A model generated the notes under the pieces. That model saw only the letters and a program-made list of their open reading frames with translations, was not told the DNA's origin and did no database searches. From SpSt-398 sp041752235 (lineage in GTDB: Bacteria; Bacteroidota; Bacteroidia; Chitinophagales; Chitinophagaceae), in NCBI GenBank assembly GCA_041752235.1, contig JBGSHM010000013.1:13939-77938 (forward strand): a DNA stretch of 64,000 bases, in the 5' to 3' direction. This document shows positions 19,287 to 25,740 of this stretch, piece by piece. Position numbers and translations under genes: made by a program. Every line of letters begins with the position of its first letter. Positions within the stretch are counted from its first letter, which is position 1.

Positions 19287-19393
19287 GGTTTCAGCCCCAA
19301 TTTCAGTAGATTTGAAAGGAGTATTTTTTTGTGGCTGCAACTTAATCATTTATCTTAATAGCTCTATTATTTGCCACCAAAACCATATAGATC

Positions 19394-20347
19394 ATGAAAA
19401 AAATTGGTATCCTGTTTGGAAAAGAAAGGTCCTTCCCCATGGCCTTTGTGGAACGCGTCAACAGCAAAGGGGTTCCGGGTGTGATGGCGGAGCCTGTCCG
19501 CATCGACAAGGCCATGCAAGGGGAACATTGCGGGTATGATGTGATCATTGACAGGATATCGCAGGATGTCCCATTCTACCGGACCTTCCTGAAAAATGCC
19601 GCTGTCACCGGCACCGCTGTCATCAACAACCCTTTTTGGTGGAGTGCGGATGACAAATACTTTAATAACTGTTTGATGACAAAAGTGGGGGTTCCCGTAC
19701 CCAAGACGGTCATTCTTCCTTCCCGTGATCATCCGGATGATACAACCGGCGAATCCTTTAGCAACCTGGCCTATCCACTTGATTGGGAAAACATTTTCAG
19801 TTATGTAGGATTCCCCGCTTATATGAAACCCTTTGCCGGAGGCGGATGGAAAAATGTATACCGCCTGGCCAATAAAGATGAATTCTTTGAAAAACATGCA
19901 GAGACGGGTCAACTGGTGATGCTGTTACAGGAAGAGATCGTTTTTGACGAATATTACCGTTGTTATTGCATTGGCGGAAAGCATGTGCGCATCATGCCGT
20001 ATGAACCCCGTAACCCGCACCATCTCCGCTATGTGGCCTCCTTCTCCCCTTCTGAAGAGCGATACCGCCAGATGGAAGAGATCGTGCTACGGATCAATGC
20101 ATACCTGGGTTATGATTTCAATACCGTAGAACTCGCGCTCCGCGATGGGGTGCCCTATGCGATCGATTTCTGCAACCCTGCACCCGACGCCGAAAGAACC
20201 AGTGTCGGAGAAGAGAATTTTGAATGGGTGGTAGAAACCGCTGCTAATTACGCCATCGAAAAAGCATTGAGTATCGAACCAGGAAAAGATAATTTGACCT
20301 GGGGAGAGTATGTACGGAGAGGCGCGAATCATCAACCATTAATTTAG
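19394..20347 (+). CDS. ATP-grasp ligase-like protein
   Basis: A 317-residue protein with the look of a RimK/GshB-type ATP-grasp enzyme: an N-terminal pre-ATP-grasp part (KKIGILFGKERSFP), a lysine-bearing strand FPAYMKPFAGGGWKNV for ATP binding, the adenine-region acidic patch LLQEEIVFDEYYRCYCIG, and a late metal site with NTVELALRDGVPYAIDFCNPAPD. Such enzymes join a carboxylate to an amine or thiol using ATP. The next gene is a GCS2-type carboxylate-amine ligase, so the pair resembles the two-step layout of glutathione synthesis. Substrates are unknown. The start ATG is clear; a loose -7-like TATTATTTG lies 27-35 bases upstream. Confidence 0.78.
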   Translation: MKKIGILFGKERSFPMAFVERVNSKGVPGVMAEPVRIDKAMQGEHCGYDVIIDRISQDVPFYRTFLKNAAVTGTAVINNPFWWSADDKYFNNCLMTKVGVPVPKTVILPSRDHPDDTTGESFSNLAYPLDWENIFSYVGFPAYMKPFAGGGWKNVYRLANKDEFFEKHAETGQLVMLLQEEIVFDEYYRCYCIGGKHVRIMPYEPRNPHHLRYVASFSPSEERYRQMEEIVLRINAYLGYDFNTVELALRDGVPYAIDFCNPAPDAERTSVGEENFEWVVETAANYAIEKALSIEPGKDNLTWGEYVRRGANHQPLI

Positions 20348-20456
20348 ATGATGGATGTTAGATGTTGGATGTTGGATGACAGATGACCGATGACGGTCAA
20401 ATATTGTCCATCAACCAACATCCAACATCCAACATCCAACAACCATCATCCCCAAT
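20348..20456. repeat. TTGGATG/CATCCAA inverted word repeat
   Basis: Repeats of GATGTTGGATGTTGGATG on the left and CATCCAACATCCAACATCC on the right form a hairpin between the ATP-grasp and YbdK genes. The same words occur at 32219-32265, 32453-32516 and near 51240. There is no gene. Confidence 0.65.
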
Positions 20457-21566
20457 ATGAACATCAACTACAAATCCTTCACGATCGGTGTTGAAGAAGA
20501 ATACATGGTCATTGATCCCGAATCCAGGGAACTGAAGAGCCATGAACAAAAGATCGTCCAGGAAGGACAAAAAGTGATCAAGGACAAGGTAAAGGCCGAA
20601 ATGCACCAGGCAGTGGTGGAAGTAGGAACAGATATCTGCCGGGATGTGGATGAGGCTTTTGAAGATGTGGCCACCTTGCGTAAAACCATTCACGGTATTG
20701 CCGACAAGATCGGCTTGGCCGTGGGAGCCGCGGGCACCCATCCATTTAGCCATTGGGAAAGACAATTGATCACCGATCATATCCGGTACAATGAGATCGT
20801 GAATGAACTCCAGGAAGCCGCCCGGAGTAACCTGATCTTTGGCCTCCACGTACACGTGGGGATGGAGACCCGCGAAATGGCCATGCATATCGCCAACTCA
20901 ACCCGGTATTTCCTGCCGCATATCTATGCCCTTAGCGCCAATAGCCCTTTCTGGGAAGGTCGTCAAACCGGATACCGTTCTTATCGCACCAAGGTGTTTG
21001 ACAAATTTCCCCGTACCGGTATCCCCGAGGTCTTCGAAAGCATCGAGGCCTATGACAATTATATCAAGCTGCTGGTAAAAACCAATTGCATTGATAATGC
21101 CAAAAAGATATGGTGGGATATTCGCGTGCACCCCTTCTTCAATACCGTTGAATTTCGCATTTGCGATGTGCCAATGACGGTAAATGAAACCATTGCCCTG
21201 GCCTCACTTTTTCAGGCCATTTGCGCCAAGATCTACAAACTAAGAACCCAGAATATCAATTTTATACAATATTCGAGACACCTCATCAATGAAAATAAAT
21301 GGCGCGCCAGCCGGTATGGTATCGATGGCCGCCTGATCGATTTTGGCAAAGAAGAAGAGGTCAACACCCGCGTGCTGATCTATGAACTGCTCGACTTTGT
21401 GGATGATGTGGTGGATCACCTGGGAAGCCGCCACCGGCTCGCCTATGTGCATAAGATACTTGAAAATGGTACTGGCGCCGACAGACAGATCGCGGTGTTC
21501 AATGAAACAAAAAACCTCATCAGCGTCGTTGATTATATCAAAGATCAATACCTTGCAGGTCTTTAA
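20457..21566 (+). CDS. Carboxylate-amine ligase, GCS2/YbdK family
   Basis: A 369-residue protein of the glutamate-cysteine ligase family 2. Typical motifs are present: TIGVEEEYMVIDP near the N-terminus, EVGTDIC, GTHPFSHW, GLHVHVGM and TVEFRICDVPMT. YbdK proteins form gamma-glutamyl-type amide bonds with ATP, although E. coli YbdK has only weak glutamate-cysteine ligase activity and its real role is not settled. Upstream is an ATP-grasp ligase and 12 bases downstream a methionine sulfoxide reductase, so a role in a small peptide or thiol pathway is a reasonable guess. Confidence 0.9.
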   Translation: MNINYKSFTIGVEEEYMVIDPESRELKSHEQKIVQEGQKVIKDKVKAEMHQAVVEVGTDICRDVDEAFEDVATLRKTIHGIADKIGLAVGAAGTHPFSHWERQLITDHIRYNEIVNELQEAARSNLIFGLHVHVGMETREMAMHIANSTRYFLPHIYALSANSPFWEGRQTGYRSYRTKVFDKFPRTGIPEVFESIEAYDNYIKLLVKTNCIDNAKKIWWDIRVHPFFNTVEFRICDVPMTVNETIALASLFQAICAKIYKLRTQNINFIQYSRHLINENKWRASRYGIDGRLIDFGKEEEVNTRVLIYELLDFVDDVVDHLGSRHRLAYVHKILENGTGADRQIAVFNETKNLISVVDYIKDQYLAGL

Positions 21567-21578
21567 TTTTTGAAGCTT

Positions 21579-22052
21579 ATGGCAGAAGACCTCATCGTTG
21601 CAAAAGGCACCAAGGAAGAACAATACAAGACCCTTATTCCACAGATCGCCGCCCTGATCGAGGGTGAACCCGATCTGGTGGCCAACCTCGCAAACATCAC
21701 GGCTGCACTCAAAGAACAGTTTGGTTGGTTATGGACCGGATTCTATCTGGTAAAGGACAATGAACTCGTTTTAGGACCCTTCCAGGGACCGATCGCCTGT
21801 ACCCGTATCCGGAAAGGAAAAGGCGTTTGTGGTACAAGTTGGGACCAGGGCCAAACCCTTATCGTGGAGGACGTAGAGAAATTCCCCGGGCATATTGCCT
21901 GTAGCAGCCTGTCCCGGTCAGAGATCGTGGTTCCTTTGTGGAAGGATGGAACCGTTGTTGGTGTGCTGGATGTAGACAGCGAACACCTGGCCCATTTTGA
22001 CGCCACAGACCAGCTTTACCTGGAGCAAATCGTTGCAGGGATTATTTTTTAA
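21579..22052 (+). CDS. msrC: Free methionine-(R)-sulfoxide reductase (GAF domain)
   Basis: A 157-residue single GAF-domain protein. Three cysteines (C74 in PIACTRI, C84 in GVCGTSW, C108 in HIACSS) sit exactly ten residues before the C84, C94 and C118 of E. coli fRMsr, which supports that it reduces free methionine-R-sulfoxide with thioredoxin-type electrons in the cytoplasm. The ORF could begin at a TTG (21570) but ATG 21579 is better. The start lies 12 bases after the stop of the YbdK-like gene and is probably in the same transcript. Confidence 0.92.
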   Translation: MAEDLIVAKGTKEEQYKTLIPQIAALIEGEPDLVANLANITAALKEQFGWLWTGFYLVKDNELVLGPFQGPIACTRIRKGKGVCGTSWDQGQTLIVEDVEKFPGHIACSSLSRSEIVVPLWKDGTVVGVLDVDSEHLAHFDATDQLYLEQIVAGIIF

Positions 22053-22090
22053 TTTATTAATTTTGAAAAGAGGCCACCTATCAAAAGCTA

Positions 22091-22123
22091 AAAGCTAATA
22101 GCTAATAGCCATTAGCTTTTTTT
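22091..22123 (+). terminator. Terminator after the msrC-like gene
   Basis: AAAGCTAAT (22091-22099) pairs with ATTAGCTTT (22111-22119), followed by T to 22123. It would end the ATP-grasp/YbdK/msrC unit before the desaturase gene. Confidence 0.65.
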
Positions 22124-22135
22124 CAACAAGATCAT

Positions 22136-23188
22136 ATGAAGCAACTGAACCCCATACAGGACCCTGTTTACCACCAACCCGAATCTTTCTCAGCCTATGA
22201 GCGATTCTGGCTGAATTGGATGAATGATAAAAGGGACCTGTCCTTCTTGCATTTACTCACCCTGATACATCTCACGGTCATCCCACTGGGATTGATCCTG
22301 TTTACACCACTCCTGCAGGGATATTGGTGGTGGATCGCGTATGTGGTGTGGTTCTTTTTAGCACAGATCCGGTTGCGTGGCCCCTTTGGACTTATGTTGC
22401 ATAATATTTCGCACCGGAGGCTATTTAAAAAGAAATTCAATTGGCTCAATAAATATGTGATCTGGTTTGTATGCCCTTTCTTTGGCCATACACCTGAAAC
22501 CTATTTTGCTCACCACGTGGGTATGCATCATGAAGAAAACAACATGCCGGATGATGCGAGCAGTACCCTTCCCTATCAACGTGATTCCTGGAAAGATTTT
22601 TTAAAATACTATATCAACTTCCTCTTCCTTGGTTTTCGGGATACATTCGTTTACCTCTTTACCCGAAAGAAAAAGAAGTATTACGTTAACCTGACGCTGG
22701 GAGAAATGACCTTCTATGCCGTTTGCATCGTGCTTTGCTTTGTCAACCTGAAAGCGGCGCTATGGGTATTGATCATCCCATTCCTGGTTTCCCGTCTCAT
22801 CATGATGCTGGGCAACTGGACCCAACATGCTTTTGTGGATCCCCATGAACCCGAAAACATGTACAAGAATTGTTTCAATTGCATCAATACCAATTACAAC
22901 ACCAAATGCTGGAATGATGGGTACCATCTTATCCATCACCTGAAACCAGGTATTCACTATACCGATATGCCCGTATTATTTCTGAAAGAAAAAGAAAACA
23001 TCGTACGGGAAAAATCATTGGTATTCGATGGTGTGCATTATTTGCATCTCTTTCTTTATCTGATGACCAGGCGGTATGATAAAATGGCCCGCCATCTCGT
23101 CAACATTGAAAACAGTTTCTCTTCAGAGGAAGAAGCCATAAAAGTGCTTCGGGAAAGAACGAGTAAGTTTCGCCTGAAAGCCGCCTGA
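22136..23188 (+). CDS. Fatty acid desaturase-like membrane protein
   Basis: A 350-residue membrane protein of the fatty-acid desaturase superfamily. Histidine boxes are visible: HNISH at 89-93, HHVGMHH at 126-132 and HLIHH at 264-268, the usual diiron ligands. Hydrophobic segments near 40-60, 62-80, 105-118, 190-210 and 212-232 give the four-to-five-helix layout of the family. It probably inserts a double bond or hydroxyl in an acyl chain at the inner membrane. Substrate is unknown. The acetyltransferase gene follows 13 bases later. Confidence 0.85.
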   Translation: MKQLNPIQDPVYHQPESFSAYERFWLNWMNDKRDLSFLHLLTLIHLTVIPLGLILFTPLLQGYWWWIAYVVWFFLAQIRLRGPFGLMLHNISHRRLFKKKFNWLNKYVIWFVCPFFGHTPETYFAHHVGMHHEENNMPDDASSTLPYQRDSWKDFLKYYINFLFLGFRDTFVYLFTRKKKKYYVNLTLGEMTFYAVCIVLCFVNLKAALWVLIIPFLVSRLIMMLGNWTQHAFVDPHEPENMYKNCFNCINTNYNTKCWNDGYHLIHHLKPGIHYTDMPVLFLKEKENIVREKSLVFDGVHYLHLFLYLMTRRYDKMARHLVNIENSFSSEEEAIKVLRERTSKFRLKAA

Positions 23189-23201
23189 CGAACTTTTCTC
23201 C

Positions 23202-23693
23202 ATGTTAAAAGATATTTTTATAAGACCGATACGCCCAGGTGATAACCCGGCGATCGCCCGTATCATTCGTGACAGTCTTACTGAATTTGGTGCCAACCGT
23301 CCGGGTACGGTGTACTATGATCCTACTACGGATGCCCTCTTTGAGTTGTTTCAGCAGGAAAGGTCAGCTTACTGGGTGGCTGAATTGGAGGATCGGATCC
23401 TGGGTGGAGCTGGTATCTTCCCTACCCCTGGCCTCGCCACAGATACCTGTGAACTCGTAAAAATGTACCTGGTACCCGAAGCCCGTGGCATGGGTTTGGG
23501 TAAAAAGATGATTGAAACATGCTTCCACACAGCCCGTGAATTGGGTTATAAAAAAGTCTACCTCGAAACCATGCCTGAGTTGGAAAAGGCGGTGAAAGTA
23601 TATGAGAAATTAGGGTTTGATTACTTGCCAGGGCCCCTGGGGAATAGCGGGCATTTTGGTTGCGGGAAATGGATGCTGAAATCGATTGTTTAG
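23202..23693 (+). CDS. GNAT-family N-acetyltransferase
   Basis: A 163-residue GNAT enzyme. The acetyl-CoA loop is ARGMGLGKKM, in the middle of strand-helix VKMYLVPEARGMGLG, and a typical late helix with VYEKLGFDYLPGP follows. Full length for a single-domain GNAT. The substrate cannot be told from sequence. It starts 13 bases after the desaturase stop and ends 27 bases before the convergent SprT-like gene. Confidence 0.9.
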   Translation: MLKDIFIRPIRPGDNPAIARIIRDSLTEFGANRPGTVYYDPTTDALFELFQQERSAYWVAELEDRILGGAGIFPTPGLATDTCELVKMYLVPEARGMGLGKKMIETCFHTARELGYKKVYLETMPELEKAVKVYEKLGFDYLPGPLGNSGHFGCGKWMLKSIV

Positions 23694-23720
23694 TGGCCAG
23701 TAGCGCTCGCCGCAAGAATC

Positions 23721-24338
23721 CTATACCGGAGAAACTTCATATACCGGACTAAACAAGTAAGCGCGCCCGGTTTTCACTTCCACACACATATATCGTTTCC
23801 GTTGTTTCGCACCCCGTTGAAAAACGCGGCCATCTTCTAATTTGAACAAGGCTTTATCCTCCAGCTCCTCCACCAGTTTCCGGCCATTGGTTTGCTTATC
23901 ATATTTTCTTAAAATCCGAATCAACCCATCTTCCGCACAACTGCTGGCGGCAGGGCTTCCCAATATGCGGTGGAGTTCTGCCTCAATATCCGGAGGAAAT
24001 AATTTTCGCTGGAGAAAACGCGCCAACAAATGAGAAAAAATCTGTTGCCATTCTTTACCATGGGCCTGTACCCGGTGCTGGTATTTTTCAAACACCACCA
24101 GGTGCGCGATCTCATGAAGGGTGGTGATCAGGAAGGCATAGGGATTGAGATTGCCGTTGACACTGATCCGGTGATTTTGCATATCGGTCTTATGCCGGTA
24201 ATCCCCCAATACCGTTTTTCTTTCACGGGCAATGGTGAGATGTACGTTGTACTGATGCAGGAAGGCGGATACCTCGTCATAGGTACCCGGAGGGAGAAAG
24301 CTGCGTAAACTATCGAGCGGTACTTCTTTTTTAGCCAT
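23721..24338 (-). CDS. SprT-like zinc metalloprotease
   Basis: A 205-residue protein with a SprT-like domain: zinc motif HEIAH at 75-79 and a later histidine in AHGKEWQ. The C-terminal part (YMCVEVKTGRAYLF) could form the small beta domain of the family. SprT/Spartan-type proteases act on DNA-protein crosslinks in eukaryotes; the bacterial role is unclear. Its ATG lies within the end of the upstream gene (8-base overlap with 24331-24744), so it belongs to the bactofilin operon. Confidence 0.85.
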   Translation of the reverse strand: MAKKEVPLDSLRSFLPPGTYDEVSAFLHQYNVHLTIARERKTVLGDYRHKTDMQNHRISVNGNLNPYAFLITTLHEIAHLVVFEKYQHRVQAHGKEWQQIFSHLLARFLQRKLFPPDIEAELHRILGSPAASSCAEDGLIRILRKYDKQTNGRKLVEELEDKALFKLEDGRVFQRGAKQRKRYMCVEVKTGRAYLFSPVYEVSPV

Positions 24339-24744
24339 GCTTCCTGAGCTTCGACAATTTCATCAGGCCGGCCACTTCAAAAAAGGTATAGACCAGGTAT
24401 AGCCCCATACAGAAGAAAAGCGCAGGCTTATTCAACTGTGCCTTGAATTTGGTGATATACACAAGGGCTGCCCCGGCAAACACGATCAGTTTGATCATAA
24501 AACTGCCGTACACCGCCCTGAAAAAAGCATGGTTATTCTTCGTGGTAAGCCCCTTACTTCCCAGCCAATAGGTAAGAAAAGTAACGGCAAACAAGATCAG
24601 GTTACCAATGATGAGCACATCGGTGTCAAAGCCCGCTTCTTTCCATCGGGAACTAAAAATCAGGAAGGCCGCGTTCAATACCATGAACAGGATGATCGCT
24701 GGCATAAAGGGCCGGATCACCGGCCGGATGGTGGAGGTTGACAT
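24331..24744 (-). CDS. Small membrane protein, four helices
   Basis: A 137-residue integral membrane protein with four hydrophobic stretches (about 13-31, 45-62, 80-98, 105-127). It may be related to the AtpI/DUF6168-like proteins that sit after the bactofilin gene and before the ATP synthase genes in other Bacteroidota, but here no atp gene follows. Function unknown. It lies 17 bases downstream of the bactofilin gene and overlaps the SprT-like gene by 8 bases. Confidence 0.6.
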   Translation of the reverse strand: MSTSTIRPVIRPFMPAIILFMVLNAAFLIFSSRWKEAGFDTDVLIIGNLILFAVTFLTYWLGSKGLTTKNNHAFFRAVYGSFMIKLIVFAGAALVYITKFKAQLNKPALFFCMGLYLVYTFFEVAGLMKLSKLRKHG

Positions 24745-24761
24745 GATAACGGGTGGTCTGT

Positions 24762-25196
24762 TTACTTGGCCAATTCCGACTCAGGTTCTTCTTCTCTGAT
24801 CAATGACGGAGTTGAATGATTGGATGGATTGCCCATATGGCACTGTCCATTAAAGGTGGCGGTGGGTTCTACCTGCAACTTGGTGGCGTAGAGGTTTCCT
24901 GAAACCACACAATCACCCCTTAACTGGAGGATATCCTTTACTTTGATATTTCCGGATACCTTACCGACTATATCGGCCTGGTTTCCTTCTATATCCCCTT
25001 CTACAACTCCGCTGGCCCCGATCACGATCTTGGCACTGCTCCGGATATTTCCGATAATGGTACCATCGATCCGAAGATCGCTATTGCTGCTGATGTCCCC
25101 TTTAAGGGTAGTGCCCGAACCGATCAAGGTCGTGCCACTGCCAGTGCCATTTGTTTTTTCTGTACTCATGGTTTCCCTGGATTTGGCGTTAAACAT
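24762..25196 (-). CDS. Bactofilin (polymer-forming cytoskeletal protein)
   Basis: A 144-residue bactofilin. A short disordered tail with TTLIGSGTTLKGDI is followed by a right-handed beta-helix of short repeats (GDIEGN, GNIRSS, GDIS, SGNIKV) at about residues 28-115. Bactofilins polymerise without nucleotide and anchor envelope enzymes. MFN at 25196 is the usual family start, so I keep it over the internal ATG at 25169. It lies 12 bases after a short M23-type membrane anchor, a frequent neighbour of bactofilins. Confidence 0.92.
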   Translation of the reverse strand: MFNAKSRETMSTEKTNGTGSGTTLIGSGTTLKGDISSNSDLRIDGTIIGNIRSSAKIVIGASGVVEGDIEGNQADIVGKVSGNIKVKDILQLRGDCVVSGNLYATKLQVEPTATFNGQCHMGNPSNHSTPSLIREEEPESELAK

Positions 25197-25208
25197 AGAT
25201 ATTTGATT

Positions 25209-25598
25209 TCAATTGTCGAATTCATCCTTTGGTACTTCGATCAAAGTGGTATCCAATACCTGGTTCATATCCCCCCGCAACAATTTTTGCAACCCCTCAA
25301 TAAACTGGGTCTGGTTCTTCACCACATTATTCAATGAATCTACCGTGTATTTCATTTCCCGGTTCTGTCGCTGCTGGCCAAAGTCCTCGTAACCAGGAAT
25401 ATAGTATTTCAACGGTGTAAAAACGATCAAAGCTACTGTCAGCCCCACCAACACTACAAAAATGGTGCTAAGCGTGACATAAACACTTAATCGCGATAAT
25501 TTAAAGGTGACCACCTCCTCATAGGTGTCATCATTCATGATGACCAGCCGGTAGCGGTTGCGGAGCCTTTTGAGCGTGGACACTTTCTCTGGTTTCAC
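25209..25598 (-). CDS. Short membrane protein resembling the N-terminus of a bactofilin-linked M23 peptidase
   Basis: A 129-residue protein. The N-terminal RNRYRLVIMNDDTYEE, one membrane helix (about 38-62) and TPLKYYIPGYED match the beginning of the M23/LytM peptidases normally encoded beside bactofilins in Bacteroidota. After a coiled-coil-like stretch it stops at residue 129 and has no peptidase domain. The stop is 12 bases before the bactofilin start, so there is no room for a lost domain. It may be a real anchor-only variant. The likely start is a GTG. Confidence 0.65.
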   Translation of the reverse strand: MKPEKVSTLKRLRNRYRLVIMNDDTYEEVVTFKLSRLSVYVTLSTIFVVLVGLTVALIVFTPLKYYIPGYEDFGQQRQNREMKYTVDSLNNVVKNQTQFIEGLQKLLRGDMNQVLDTTLIEVPKDEFDN

Positions 25599-25701
25599 GT
25601 AGATTGATTAGCGGTTAAAGTTAACAAAAATCGAACCTTTTATTTCCTTGTTAATCAAAAATTTATAATGAGAAAAATCGGGGGTTCGACATAATAAAAT
25701 A

Positions 25702-25733
25702 TTTGATTTTCAGTTATTAAGAATTTAGATTTG
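25702..25733 (+). promoter_or_regulatory. Predicted promoter of the SprE-like gene
   Basis: TTTG at 25702-25705 and TAGATTTG at 25726-25733 are separated by 20 bases, an exact Bacteroidota -33/-7 pair. The ATG is only 7 bases after the -7 box, so the transcript probably has almost no leader. Confidence 0.65.
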
Positions 25734-25740
25734 GCCGGAC

